A DNA stretch of 64,000 bases from Amphiura filiformis (GCF_039555335.1 NC_092637.1:43354990-43418989), one strand, 5' to 3'. Positions 37,601-49,725 are shown, counted from the first letter of the stretch. The notes: a model not told the origin generated them from the letters alone. Made by a program: numbers and translations.

Positions 37601-38400
37601 AATACGAAGAATGGACAAATTATTAAAATTTTCTAAATTTTTGATATTTAACAGTCATCGAAGTAAACTTTATAAATCTAATGATGTGCTTAAAGTGTAT
37701 GTAGCTGGGATGAAAAGCCGACGATCAATTGAAAATTTTGACCTTTCGTATTGGAAATATGGATTTTCACAAAATACCTACAAAATTTAAGTCTTTTGGG
37801 GGAAAAAACGTAGGGCCTATATCTTCAAATCAATTGATCGGCGGCTTTTCATCCCAGCTACATACACTTTAAGTACATTTCATTAGATTTATTAAGTTTT
37901 AATAATCTGTCGTAAAAATTTGTATTACATCGCAAATTTCAAAAATCTAAATTATTTTGATATCATCAGGACATTCCTCGTATTCAGAATGCAATTCGAT
38001 ATGTACTCTCAGCTCCCACAAAAAATACGTGAAAACGTCGATAAAATCAAAAGCTGTTTTATATTTTGGAAAAAAAATGATACTAACGTACACATATTTT
38101 GTTATTTCAGGCACTACCCAGGCCTTATGGCCCCCGGAATTATTGTCAAGTGGTTATTACTTTGCAGAATCAGCTACAGTGTGGGCCCTGGGACATATTT
38201 TATATGGAATGGCGATTGGAACCAACGCTTTTGCAGAAGACCCGCCGACTCAAATTCTATACGAGGCACCCGTATTTTATAAGCCGGTTTCGTGTTATTT
38301 ACAGCATCTGATTTGCTCTTTACTATCTAAAAACCCCGAAGAAAGACCTTCTTTAGAAGATATTCTAGCGCATCCATGGATGACATTAACACATCAGTAA
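34675..38400 (+). CDS. PIM-family serine/threonine kinase, four exons
   Basis: Exons 34675-34773, 35706-35753, 36261-36630 and 38111-38400 have GT/AG borders and consistent phases and give about 268 residues. Kinase landmarks are LGSGGYGSVFSG (glycine loop), VAVK, EVAMMKRL (helix C glutamate), HNDLKEEN (HRD with R replaced by N, catalytic D kept), VIDFG and PPE. The stretch MERPDPTQDLFEFV matches the PIM hinge region closely. An upstream in-frame ATG (34621) is less likely because it lies only 18 bp after the TATA box, and the paralogue at 54.4-55.2 kb starts at the position equivalent to 34675. PIM kinases are constitutively active, pro-survival kinases set by expression level. The last intron holds a foldback element without breaking the exons. 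A likely poly(A) signal, AATAAA, lies near 38895. Confidence 0.88.
37523..38040. repeat. Foldback family B, copy 4, in kinase intron 3
   Basis: Has the left terminus AGTATTTTTGTGGGATTGAG, the arm cores near 37715 and 37835, and a degraded right terminus CAGCTCCCACAAAAAATACG ending about 75 bp before the last kinase exon. Confidence 0.8.
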
Positions 38401-39117
38401 AAACACTTTTGGATTTATACATATACAAGAACTTTCGTTTTAAATAATTAAGTTTTTAATACTTAAAGGAAAATGACCTGCTATATTGGAAAATCAAATT
38501 CTTTAAAAGTTATGTATCACATAAAATGTGGTTCCTTTAAAATAGTCATGCACTGAAAAGAACACGTAAATGTTCCTTGTAAATGTGTCTAATTCTTAAT
38601 TTATGATAATCATCATGTTATGAATTACATATCAAATGAGAGATCATATTTTTCTCACAAACATATTGAAATTAGGAGTTCCAAATCCAGGTGTTTCCGA
38701 AGATATCATCAAAAATCTAAAACGTGGTATACCACATCAGATGTATCCTCACTCAGTTTTTAAAAAAGGTGGGAACGTGAAACGAATTTTTAATTTCATG
38801 TGACCTTAGCTTTGTTGCAACAATATAGAATGGAAGCTAATGGATTGTGTTTTAAATGTATAAAATTGTGAAATTGTGTTAACCACACGTTTAAATAAAT
38901 ATATTATCGTTATCAAATACTGTGTACGTTTGTTATTTTATAACATTCTTTGTTATGACATTTTCCAGTAGATATGCACGAAAAAAGCTTATTCCCAAAA
39001 TTTTGGTGCACGAGGTAAATACAATGATAATGCTTATTTTAATGCATCCAAAAGATCCAGGGAAGTTAAGCTATTTGAGGCATATTCTAGTAATAAGGAA
39101 ATACTCTGCGCAAGTTT

Positions 39118-39428
39118 TAAGGGGGTACAACACCCCTTGATAAATTTGTGTCTATTTTTGCAGTTTTCTCAAAAACTAATAACATATGTGATAACAAAAG
39201 TTATGTATATTATAGGGTCAAGGAATCCAATTACTACACTGGAATTTCAGTAACCCAAGACAAGCGGTTCAGTATATATGATAGTAAACGAGTTACCGCT
39301 AGGATGTAGTAATTGGATTCCTTGACCCTATAATATACATAACTTTTGTTGCCAGTGTGATTTTGTTGTTGTTGAGAAAAGTGCAAAAATATTCACAAAT
39401 TTACCACGGGGGTGTAGTACCCCATTAA
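39118..39428. repeat. Foldback family C, copy 1
   Basis: GGGGGTACAACACCCC at the left and GGGGTGTAGTACCCC at the right. The arms contain AACAAAAGTTATGTATATTA and GGGTCAAGGAATCCAATTAC and their complements. About 310 bp, non-coding. Confidence 0.85.
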
Positions 39429-39683
39429 AGGGATTAATTGGGTAGGGTAGATTACACCGTTCAAAACTTTTGCCTTAAACTTAGTCAAATCGTTTCTAAT
39501 ACGTTCTAATAATGTATTACATATAGTCTATCCGCCATGTAATTTGCATAATTAATTAGCTAATTTAGCTAATTAGCTAACTAATTATGTAAACTAGGGC
39601 GGTTAGCTAACTAATTAGGAAGTCATAAGGAACACTTTGACAAAGTTTAAAAACCAATATTTTATTAAAGTCATTAGCTCATT

Positions 39684-40054
39684 AAGGGGGTACTACACCC
39701 TTGTGGTAAATTTGTGACTATTTTTGCATTTTTCTCAAAAATTAATAACACCCTGGTAACAAAAGTTATGTATATTATTAGGGCAATGAATCTAATTACT
39801 ACACTGAAATCTCAGTTAATCAAGACCAGCGGTTCAGTAAATATGATAGGAAATGAGGTACATCATAGCCGTACCTCATTTTTTATCACAAAATAATTGA
39901 ACCGCTTGTCTTTGGGTCACTGAAATTTCAGTGAAGTAATTGGATTTCTTGCCCCTATAATATACATAACTTTTGTTACCAGGGTGTTATCAGTTTTTGA
40001 GAAAAATGCAAAAATAGTCACAAATTTATTGAGGGGTGTAGTATACCCCTTAAC
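39684..40054. repeat. Foldback family C, copy 2
   Basis: Same termini and arms as the element at 39118. The loop differs and includes GGTACATCATAGCCGTACC. Confidence 0.85.
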
Positions 40055-40569
40055 TGTATTGATTATTGATAAAAACAATACAATATACGAAGAATTTGAG
40101 CCCTATATTATAAAATGTCCCAAAATACCACCTCCATCATATTGTTTAAGGACCCTGATAGAGACTCTTAAGTGGATGTAGAATATTTGATGTAACATAT
40201 CGTCCTTAAGTAATCTATTTCCCGTTATGTTTAAGTTCTACGAATGGTTCATGACGTAAAATTGAGAGTATGTCTACGCTAATATTCTGCATAACATATT
40301 TTACGTCTTGAAACATTGACTTATTACCGCGAATAGAATGGGACTAGATTAAATAACGTAGACACTTACATCCCTACAGTGCCAATCTATGGAATGTTCC
40401 AAAGCATCGAAAATTTATTATTTCTAATTGATAAAAGCTTTTAGAAATAGTAGGCCCTATCGTTATGATTATACTGCGAGACAGTGAAGGAAAAGTCCGC
40501 GTAAAAATAACCGGTGGAATTAATAAAAAAGGAAAAAGTAGGCAGTTACAAAAGCAAGTAAATAAATGA

Positions 40570-40755
40570 ATGAATAATTTAATCAATTAATTTATTAATT
40601 ATTTAATTAATTATTAATCAACTATTAAATCAATAATCGAATACGTAATAATTAAATAAACAAATAAATAAATGGATAAATAAATATATTTATTAATTAG
40701 TTGATTAATTAATTATTTATTTATCTCATTATTACGTATTCGATTATTGATTTCC
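40570..40755. repeat. AT-rich inverted repeat
   Basis: AAATCAATAATCGAATACGT at about 40627 is mirrored by ACGTATTCGATTATTGATTT at about 40734, with TTAATTAATTA-rich DNA between and around. Confidence 0.75.
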
Positions 40756-41859
40756 AAATTTTTGATGTGATTTTGATATGTTGTTACTAAACATAAGGCC
40801 TGTCAAAAATTTAAAAAAAAACAAGACTCTACGTAGACCTATCTACTAACCAATGTCTAGTTACCCTAAACTTTAACCCTAACCCTAACAAAGTGGTTAG
40901 TGGCTCATATTGAAGCTTATTAAATATACTTTACTATGATGTAAAATTTGTTGACCTTTGACCTTGTTTAGTGATTTTATGAGAAAAAATGTACATTTGA
41001 CCTCTGATTGACCTTTGACCTCGGTGGTGAAAAGAGGTCCTCATACCAATCCTTCATCTCAAATAAAACTTATGATAACTCAAAAACGAATATTAAAGAC
41101 TTGTTTCAAAGTCACCGTAATTTTCTTAAATGTGGTACTTTGGTCATTAGGTAAGGCGTATTATGTGTTCTGCTCTGTTTTTAGGGCGCCAGCTACGGCT
41201 GGGCACTTTTATTGTCTTGATTTTGTGAAAAGCTTCTAATTTCACTCTTGCTAGATTTACTTCGCAATTGTTTTACTTAAAGTACGCCCAGCTTAGAAAT
41301 AAAACCACAATTTGCTTGGATTCGTTTTTATTATTGTTTACAAATATGCACGGGATGAAATCTTGTGCGTATATTCTTTGATCGAAATACAAAATTAATG
41401 GACTGATAAAAACACCTGATAGAGAGATGGCGCTGTTACAATCGCAGAGTAGACCTATGATCCAGGTGAAGAGCGACGCGTGTTATTTAAAACAGTTAAT
41501 TAGTTACCTTTAACCACGGCGACCGAACTCAAAAACATTAACCAGGACACTTCAAGGCAAGTGAGTTACCCCTTTACCCCGTTATGTTATAAACAGTGGT
41601 CGAGAACCATCTTGTTTTTAAATATCAGGTTTTGAACACATCAAAATTTGAAGTTGTGGGCTTGTCATTGCATTTTATACCGAATATTCCATTTTAAATG
41701 AATAATAATAAGATAATTAGAATAAATAATGCAAAATTAATTAGCAAGTGCATTTTAAAACATTGATCATATCACACGCAAATAAAAATGCATAAAGATA
41801 CAGGAAAGCAAAACATGTCTAAACAACTTCAATATTTCACGGAACTTTCAAATGTGTAC
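40756..41859. other. No gene seen
   Basis: Short frames only. Contains TTGACCTTTGACCT words and two copies of CCCTAA at about 40870, too few to mean anything. Confidence 0.4.
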
Positions 41860-42225
41860 AAAGTTTACCGGTCATTTTGAGATACAATACATAACCCTTC
41901 ATATGACCCAATGTCCAGTTGAATACGACAATGTTGAATTTTTTTTTTGTCAATCATGCTTTGCAGTTTATATTTACCGGTTTCACCGTATAACATACAA
42001 TTAACAGACTTTGAGAAACATTCTGAGAAAGTTTCGATAAAATATTTCAATTTGGTTAATATTTTCTACACCCCAAATTTCGCTTCCATAGAGTAATTAT
42101 TGGCAAGACCATTGAGTCAAAGAGTTTGCAAGTGATATCAATCGGTAAATGAAGTCTGATTGACTTGGTCAATAATGCAAACATAGCACGCCTTGCCTGG
42201 CTGACTTGTGCATTAATATCGTACT
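41860..42225 (-). mobile_element. LINE reverse-transcriptase C-terminal remnant
   Basis: The minus strand reads ARRAMFALLTKSIRLHLPI, then LFDSMVLPIIT and, after frameshifts, SVNCMLYGETGKYKLQSMID. This is the typical end of LINE reverse transcriptases after the 'LLYGSEIWG' region. Confidence 0.65.
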
Positions 42226-42879
42226 ATTTTAAAACTTTCCGTTATAATTAAAAGCTGTCCCTGGATAATTATAATCATCACATACAATTAGCTTCTCATT
42301 ACCATAGTGGAATAATGGTATTCTTCTTATTTTCCCACGAGAAAATATTACAACTTTTAGGGCCTACATGCTTTTCGATATTAAGTGATCCACGCCCTGA
42401 ATAGGCGATTTCAACCTCGTGAGGGCGCTATGACACATTAAACGCAGTGCCGTTATCAGCAGTGGAGACCCAACGCGAACGCTTCGATGCAATAGATTCA
42501 ATCACTCTTGCTCGATCGGTTTTCATTTTACCCTTACAACAGCAATGTAATAATTAAATCCGTACAGGTTTTTTAAACGGTTAACTCAGAGCCCCGCTAA
42601 AAACGACATAACAAACTACGGTATTATACGAGAATGATGCAGAATAATATGCAAAAGTCTGAAAATAATGTTTTTAAATACGGCACAACGCATGATTCCC
42701 CAATGTCATCCGGAGGAAGCAGAACTCTTCTTTAGCACCGAAAACCGTTTCAATTTGTCGCACTTTCTCCAACATGTTCAAAACGTCAAATCTTCCAATA
42801 ATCGTCGTATCGTGCAGAGGCCGTTGTCTTAAAATTACTCCGATGGAGATGTAATGTCAACACTTATTTCTTGCAGTTC

Positions 42880-42975
42880 AACTTGAACTGAGTTGCTTGA
42901 ACGGAGTTTCAATTCTACTTGCAAATTGTTGCGGTGGTGTGAGAATAAAGTTCTCTCGCCGGTACTGTCTCAAAA
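42880..42975 (-). pseudogene. Degenerate partial copy of the adjacent coiled-coil gene
   Basis: Plus-strand CAATTCTACTTGCAAATTGT then GGTGGTGTG...TTCTCTCGCCGGTACTGTCTC parallels CAATTCTCCTTGCAAATTCT then GGTGATGTG...TGTTCCCGCTGGGAATCG inside the gene at 43018-43317, in the same orientation. No open frame remains. Confidence 0.5.
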
Positions 42976-43017
42976 GAGATATAATGTTAACGCTTTATAC
43001 CTAAAGCAAAACGGCTG

Positions 43018-43317
43018 CTAGCCCATGCCTTCAAATCCCAATAAAGACATTATCGATCTTAAATGTTGACGTTCGGCATCAATTGTTTTCCTTAATTGGT
43101 TAATTTCGCCATTTTTTTGGTCCAGATCAAGTTGTAATTTCTCGGAGAGGCGCCTTTGCTCTTTCAATTCTCCTTGCAAATTCTTGTGGTGATGTGCGAG
43201 TGTTGAAATAAATTGTTCCCGCTGGGAATCGTACTGACCCCATTTGATATTAATTCGAGTGGTCTTGTACAATTCTTGAATAAGCGAATTAGTGGCCATT
43301 ATCATTTGCTCGTCCAT
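43018..43317 (-). CDS. Short coiled-coil protein, 99 residues, unknown function
   Basis: Single exon starting MDEQMIMATNSLIQELYKTT. Residues about 35-90 form a heptad-type coiled coil (GELKEQRRLSEKLQLDLDQK and onward), ending ...SIMSLLGFEGMG. There is no signal peptide or membrane segment. A TATATATA box (43359-43366) lies 42 bp before the ATG, and TTACGTAA lies at 43410-43417. The coiled-coil tail is reminiscent of the tails of family L proteins, so it might dimerise with them, but I see no clear sequence identity. A decayed partial copy lies just downstream. Confidence 0.6.
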   Translation of the reverse strand: MDEQMIMATNSLIQELYKTTRINIKWGQYDSQREQFISTLAHHHKNLQGELKEQRRLSEKLQLDLDQKNGEINQLRKTIDAERQHLRSIMSLLGFEGMG

Positions 43318-43358
43318 CTTGCAGTTAATGAAGTCAAGGTAGGCCTGTGATACGGGTC

Positions 43359-43417
43359 TATATATAACCTAACCTGGCCAAAACACAAGCGCCCTCTCAC
43401 ACGCTTTCGTTACGTAA
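43359..43417 (-). promoter_or_regulatory. Promoter of the coiled-coil gene: TATA and TTACGTAA
   Basis: TATATATA (43359-43366) and the palindromic bZIP-type site TTACGTAA (43410-43417). CGCGTCACGC lies just beyond at about 43430. Confidence 0.55.
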
Positions 43418-44749
43418 TATTGGGTTCACGCGTCACGCTTTCATCGTAATAATAAATACCAGAGTAATTGTGGCGATAATAAAACGCAAAAGCGCTATAC
43501 GTACGAAACACGTGATGAACATATTTTGAACATGGTGAAAATAAACTTACCATATTCATTATAATATTATTCATTATCACATGTTTCGTTAATAACACGC
43601 GGCAAAGTACATCTCGATTCATTATAAAGAATACTTCATGAACGGCATGAAAATCATCCTCAGTTAGGTTACATTGTGTATATAATCTTCTGGCATGAAT
43701 GCTTTGTCTGATGCATTATCCCTTAACACGATTAAAGGTTTCCCCCAAACAGTTAATATTTTACATTAACAGCTGAAGTTTGATATGAATTTATTCAGCA
43801 TGTTAAAAATGGATATAGGCCTACGTTACAAACATTATATAGCACTTATAGGTAAAATATACATAATATTATATTATAAACATAGGCATTTTTACATACA
43901 TATATGATAATTCATAACACCGTGCCAAGGATATCGTTAACCCTTTCAGCTTAAAAAAACTTATTTCCAAAGGGGTGCTTATAGTACAGAAAAAGTTAAG
44001 ACTCATAAAAAACACCAAAATAGAATAAACAAAAAACAAAGCATAAAGATGAAAGACATATTTTTTAAACTTGTGTTTGAGTGAAACGGATTTAATATTT
44101 TCCGCAAGCTGTTCCAGTTTTTGATAGCATTCAAATTAAATTAAAATAAAATAAAATAACCAGAACTAAAAGACTTGATCCTGGGAACTTGACAGTCTGA
44201 TAAGATTCTCGTTCATGTAGTCTGGACAAGTATTATAAAAGATATTAAAAACGTGAAGCTGCTCAGCTCTGTTGTGTATATTTAAAATGCCAAGACTATG
44301 AAAGTCAGAATGACTGATGTGGTAGGCCTACCGAAAATCCATATTCAGTATGAAACGAATTATTTTGTTTTGTGCACATTGAAGTCTTTGATCTGAGCAT
44401 GATATTTTTGAAATGCCTGCATACCAAGAGCAAATTGTATAGCCAAAAAGGCAAAGAACAAGAGCTGATCAGATTATTTTGTTTTTGATGTTGTGATTAA
44501 ACAAATTTGCTTGTCTATACAATGTTACGTACAATTAATCTAATTAGGTTGATCCCAAACATTATATAAATTAGTTATTCAGTTACAAACTCGACAATAA
44601 CATCAATACGTGTTCGTAAACGGGTAGCCATCCGCTTCTCATAAGCTAAATATGTACGTTTGGTTCAAATTATCTTCCCATAAAAATACTTTAATATAGA
44701 TAATAGAATGTCATATTCTTTCACTTGGTCAACTGGTATTATGAATGTA
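43418..44749. other. No gene seen
   Basis: AT-rich upstream flank of the coiled-coil gene; no coding frame or recognisable repeat boundaries. Confidence 0.4.
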
Positions 44750-45410
44750 GCTAATTTATATAAACACATCAAAAGAAATAAGTCCCCCTCTGAAAATTTC
44801 GTCATAACATCGCAAAGTAAAACTTTGTACCAATAAAACTTACTTAGAAATAATTATATGATTGTTTACTACGTGTTTTGTGAAAATGAAAGATGTCCAT
44901 GACTTCATGGCTGAATAAACTCAAATTGAAGACAAAAACTACCCTTTCCTAAAATCACAAAGTAGGCCTATATGCTTGTTAACTGCAAGGTGTATTGGGA
45001 CAAGGAATGGAACTGGCCATCTTACAACTCACTGTGCTGAACTCTGCACCAAGGGGTTTGCATGGCTGAATGATCAAGAATCGATACACATTACAGTAAA
45101 TGTTCACTTGGTGAGGATTTTAAACTGCACTCAAACACATGGGGTTTTCCATTAGTAACAAGCCATGAACCAACTTTTGTGACAAGCATAGGCCTACTTT
45201 GAGACTTTTGAAAATGGCAGTTTTTGCCTTCAATTTAGGCTCATTCAGCCCTGAAGTCATGGAAATCTCTCATTTTCACACATCACTTAGTAAACAGTCA
45301 TATAATTATTTCAAAGTTAGTTTTATTGGTACAAAACGAAACCTTACAATGTTATGACGACATGTTCAGAGGGGGACTTACTTCTTTTGATGTGTTTATA
45401 AATTTTATTA
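44750..45410. repeat. Foldback element with ~200-bp arms
   Basis: The left arm (about 44758-44975: ACACATCAAAAGAAATAAGT, CTTCATGGCTGAATAAACTC) is mirrored at about 45210-45410. A 74-codon plus-strand frame overlapping the right arm is therefore not taken as a gene. Confidence 0.8.
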
Positions 45411-45599
45411 TTGTTGATGATTTGAACCAAGACAAACCAGACAAGGAAAGCATTGATCTTTGGGTGAACATTTCTGGTATATGCATGTTTATATCAAAGC
45501 TCATATTTTGCTGCGATGTATACAAACAAGAAACGATAATGTCTACATAATACATTATTATGTATAATCACTGTGTTCAAATCAATATACACAACGCAG

Positions 45600-45715
45600 T
45601 GCTATATAGATAGCATATCAGGTTGATCATGTTGATAGTAGTGTGCATATTGTGTTCAAAACAAAACATATCATATTGCTATCTTCAGTTGCTAGTAGCG
45701 TGCATATTATGTTCG
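45600..45715. promoter_or_regulatory. Degenerate TGCTATCTTCAGT palindrome cluster
   Basis: TATAGATAGCATAT at about 45604 and TGCTATCTTCAGT at 45677-45689 followed by GCTAGTAGCGTGCA resemble the units of the 60.7-kb array. They lie 460-550 bp upstream of family L member 2. Confidence 0.35.
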
Positions 45716-46010
45716 AATCAAATCACAACGCATTGCAAGAAAATATATGAAAATATGATGGTATTTCGGTTCGTAAATGAAGGTTATTTTTAAGACATAC
45801 CGGTAGTCCTGTCCTGAAACCACCTTAGAACAAAAATGCATGCCAGAGAACTATAATCTGCAAGTTTTGTCGACCTATGTTTTTAATGCGATTATTAGTT
45901 TTCTATTACACCCGTAGTTACAACGCGTTATCGGAGCTTGTTTCTGACTTTATTATAACTATGACCAGGAGAACCATGGGTGAACTTACATCCAATCACA
46001 TATTCTTCTC

Positions 46011-46110
46011 GTGACGTAACAAAAATTACGGTTCCCGATGAAGAGGCGGTAATCAAAAGCATGTCTTGGGGGCGTCGTTTACATCACGTATGCTACTCTG
46101 AACGTATAAA
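46011..46110 (+). promoter_or_regulatory. Promoter of family L member 2: TGACGTAA and TATAAA
   Basis: CCAAT at about 45992, GTGACGTAAC at 46011-46020 and TATAAA at 46105-46110, 40 bp before the ATG. Confidence 0.6.
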
Positions 46111-46149
46111 TTCAACCTCAAAGAAGATATTTCGTTAGAGGTGAAATAG

Positions 46150-47214
46150 ATGGCAAACATGCAGGAACCAACAATTGATGTAAATTGTTACGGCGATATC
46201 AAATTCGCCAGCCTACAGGATATTTATAAGGGACGAATGCAATGTACCAGCCGATCCTTCACCACTGTACCCAGACTACTGTTTTGTACTCACGAAGACG
46301 AGGCGGTTTATGCAGTAGCTTGCAATAGTCGTGAGGCTAGGGAAATGTTGACAGTGTATCTCGAGAAAGATCTGCACAGCAAACTATCTTTCAAACTTGA
46401 GCCAGCTGAACCGGTCAACTACAAACGCCCTTCTTCAAATGCAAGTGGAAGTGTAATCAACTTCGATGCTGTACCAGCAGTCACCATCCAGCCAATAATG
46501 CTTGAACGAGATCAAAAATTGCCCAATGCCTGCTACAGTATTCAATGCGCGATTCCAGTACTGGTTGAGGAAAATGAGTTTACTGGCGAATGTGTCGTAT
46601 TAAAATTGAACAACGGGACACACTATAGAGCCTTAGTTTACCCGTATACCATGAACGTAGGGGTAAAAAGTGGTAAAACGTTAACATTACCGCTGGAAGC
46701 AGTGCAGCACGACTTAGGCCATCTATTCGTAGTAGAAGAGGGAGAAAATGCGCTGGTAAAACTGCCAGGTTCTGGTTACATCAAATACGCTGCGGGTAAA
46801 TGGAATGTCCAATCACCTCTTATTTACGCATCGCCAGGCTATTTGGAGCAATACGTGCCAACGGAAAAGTGTTGCAAAGCCAGTGTGGATATTTGGAATG
46901 AGAGAAGTGTCGTCGGCTGCTTTTGCAAATACTTGCAAATGAAAATACCAAATTTGTTTGACTGGACGCTTATAAATTCTGAATCGGGTGCAGAGCGAAG
47001 TTCTCAATTGTGTAAAAAGTCAATCATTGAGGAAAAGAATCTCATTATAGAAGATTTACGCCAGCAGTGTCAAAGTAAAGATGTAGAATTGGATAGATCC
47101 AGAGTCCATATCGATAAGCTGTTCGATATGATTGAAAGGATGTCACAAAGTTATTACGAATTGTTGCCGAAACTAGTGCAAAAACCAGAGTACCAAAATC
47201 CCGCTAGCGTCTAA
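46150..47214 (+). CDS. Family L member 2, 354 residues, unknown function
   Basis: Intact single exon. The N-terminal about 250 residues match the gene at 55429 in conserved blocks: TVPRLLFCTHEDE, AVACNSREAREML, LEKDL, ASGSVINFDAV, YSIQCAIP and FTGECVVLKLNNG. A second globular part ends near residue 275 (VVGCFCKYLQMKIPNLF). Residues about 285-345 are a coiled coil (IIEEKNLIIEDLRQQCQSKD onward). No signal peptide, membrane segment or known enzyme motif is seen. The promoter is compact, with a TATA box 40 bp upstream of the ATG. The layout (globular head, coiled-coil tail, no introns) suggests an oligomerising cytoplasmic or nuclear protein. I do not recognise the family. Confidence 0.8.
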   Translation: MANMQEPTIDVNCYGDIKFASLQDIYKGRMQCTSRSFTTVPRLLFCTHEDEAVYAVACNSREAREMLTVYLEKDLHSKLSFKLEPAEPVNYKRPSSNASGSVINFDAVPAVTIQPIMLERDQKLPNACYSIQCAIPVLVEENEFTGECVVLKLNNGTHYRALVYPYTMNVGVKSGKTLTLPLEAVQHDLGHLFVVEEGENALVKLPGSGYIKYAAGKWNVQSPLIYASPGYLEQYVPTEKCCKASVDIWNERSVVGCFCKYLQMKIPNLFDWTLINSESGAERSSQLCKKSIIEEKNLIIEDLRQQCQSKDVELDRSRVHIDKLFDMIERMSQSYYELLPKLVQKPEYQNPASV

Positions 47215-48289
47215 CTGTTTGGATACTAGCGTTGACGAATAAGACTCGACGTCTAAAGAATCTAAAGACAAATAAAACATTCAGACATTCAACGTAGCAA
47301 GTTGGTCTTCAGACAACGAAAAGTAGTAAACCTATCGACGTATTAACATTAAAGACTAAAATTATTTTACAACTTTTCAAATGTTCGTAACGTGATCATT
47401 AATTGCGTAATGTAAAATAACATCGTAAACTATTAATTATTATCTTATTTGTAACATATTAACATTGTGAATTTGTTATGCATTAAATAATCAGAAATGT
47501 AAAATTCATTTTATGATACTTCTGCTATATCATTGCCATCATTTGTTCCCTCCTAATATGTCGAGCTCTCAAATTCAGTTAATAAACCCGTCCTATCCAG
47601 GCATTCTAGCTATAGCTAATTATGCCTACCATCACGAAGACATGTGCTTGTTAAGAAAGTGGTAAAAATGCAAATCAGCGAAATGCATGGGCCTATAAGA
47701 ATTAGACTTGACTATTTTAGAAGTTCACGGATCAGGTGACTAGCTATTCTCTGCATTGATTTGACAATAAAAAAGTGGGTTGAGGCATAATGATACATGC
47801 ATATCGACTGTGGAAGATAATAAGTAAAAAAACCCACTTATTTTGCACTGGTTTTAAGTCAACTAGGGGAAACATTTGCCGCGACACGTTCAATATTACG
47901 CCCATTATACGCATTTAATCAAAGCTAAACTCGCCACTCGTCAAAAAAAGCTGAACACAAGCAGTATGCTAGAGGTATGTAGCTTTCAAACAAAATAAGC
48001 TACATATCACTGTGTCATATTCAATTATACCGTGCAAATAAGGCTTACTCCTATAAGCACTTATTTTGATAGGCATATACATTCACAAACCAGGAAGAAA
48101 TGAAACCAGAAAAAAACATAAGCAAGTTGCCACTATCTCGTTACAAGATTAGATGGGCTAAAAGGACCTTGTCACTGACTCAGGAAAATTATTTTAAATG
48201 TATGATACCATATATCCCACATCCTAAAATTTAAAAACTTCACACGTTTTGACAATTTGTATGCATGCTAGTCAATTTAGCATCCAGGT
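47215..48289. other. 3' flank of family L member 2, no gene
   Basis: AT-rich with no coding frame. Inexact inverted words around AAAAAGTGGGTT and AACCCACTTATTTT (about 47770 and 47830) suggest a small foldback. Confidence 0.45.
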
Positions 48290-49725
48290 ATTTATTGAAG
48301 ACCGAATTAAAAAGACTAGTACAGGAGGATGACACGGATGATTTACGAATCAAAAGTTAATCATCTGTTACAAGATGAAAAGACTTATGAAAAACTGGAA
48401 TCAGATCCAACACCTAAATACAAAAGACAGCTCATTGGTATACTATCAAGACTGAAGAAAAAAAAGAAAATCAATGATAAGCAATACAAAAAGCTATACC
48501 CAACTGCTGATAATGTTCCGCGATTGTATTGTACGAACAAAATACACAAAGAGGGCAATCCCGTTCGCCCAATTGTAGATTATACCCGTACAATCGGCTA
48601 TGAAACATCTAGAGAGTTGGCAGATATCCTCGCGCCGCTGGTTGGAAATAGTGTCCATCGTGTAAAGAATTCTAAACAGCTCGCGGAGGACATGGCAAGT
48701 GTATTTATTGAGGAGGATGAAATCTTTAATAGCCACGACAGACTTAAACAAGACACGGAATTAAAGAACAGGACAAACTTAGATGCGACAGACATTGTTG
48801 AATTACTAAAGTTCATTCTCACAACTACCTATTTCTTATTCCGAGGTGACGTGTACCGGCAAAAATTCGGGGCTGCTATAAAACACCTACACTCCAAAGA
48901 AAAGAAACCTTGCAGTCATACCATACGTGCAGGGTTTGTCAGAAAGAATTCAAAGAATCTACAAGAAATATGACATTACCACGGCCATGAAACCACATAC
49001 AACTCTGAGACGTCTATTTTTACACCCAAACGAGAAAAGGGAAGTTGTGGATACAGCCAACTATGTGTACGAAATTCCTTGTAGTGGCTGTAAGTCAACT
49101 TATATAGGTGAAACAGGTAGACAATTTTGCATTAGACTGTCTGAACATAAAAAGGACGTGGACAGAGCTTGTTCTAGAAAATACACCAGATCAGAACGCA
49201 AAGTTTCCGAGAGCGAACAAAATAAGGCAACAAGAACCAATCATTTAATTAACTGGGAGGAGTCGAGAATTATTGATAAGGAGGAGGTACGTATCAAGCG
49301 ATGGATAAAGGAATCCATATGGATCAGAAGGAGGGGAATGAACAACACCATGAACCGAGACGAGGGCACATACAACCTGAGCAATCTCTACAACCCTGTG
49401 CTACAAAGCGACTCAAGAACTGGCAACACCAGGTCGTACAGTATAGCAGAGTTTCATTACAACTCTGAAGAAATCCGACTGAACAAGACGGATGAAACGT
49501 CAGTTGGTGAGTTATTACCATCTATTCACCACAATCTATTGGTTTTGTAAAAACAATCTGTAATTATTTGAACAATAACAAACCTGATGAATCTCTACAG
49601 TAGTACGAGGTCCTGTCAACCAGGCCTAAAATGCCGTACTGCGCAGGTCAGTAACCAATCACGTCGCTCCTTTGCCCTGACGTCAGACGCAAACTAGTGT
49701 TTTTTATTCGGTCTTCAATGATAAC
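48290..49725 (+). mobile_element. Penelope-like retroelement, internally deleted, with GIY-YIG end
   Basis: The first frame (48329-48973) carries the N-terminal part and RT fingers (VPRLYCTNKIHKEGNPVRPI). It then jumps out of the RT before the catalytic YxDD motif. A second, overlapping frame (48927-49550) holds the C-terminal GIY-YIG nuclease: YEIPCSGCKSTYIGETGRQF, HKKDVDRA, TNHLINWEESRIIDKE and RWIKESIWIRRRGMNNTMNR. The element is bordered by ATTGAAGACCGAATTAAAAA at the left and an inverted TTTTTATTCGGTCTTCAAT at the right. With the RT core missing it cannot be autonomous. It separates family L member 2 from the RING gene. Confidence 0.85.

Noticed and set aside
40865..40890. Telomere-like CCCTAA repeats
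   Set aside because: Only two to three imperfect units.
45326..45550. 74-codon plus-strand frame and its antisense mate
   Set aside because: It overlaps the right arm of a 200-bp inverted repeat, so the frame is a by-product of the foldback element.
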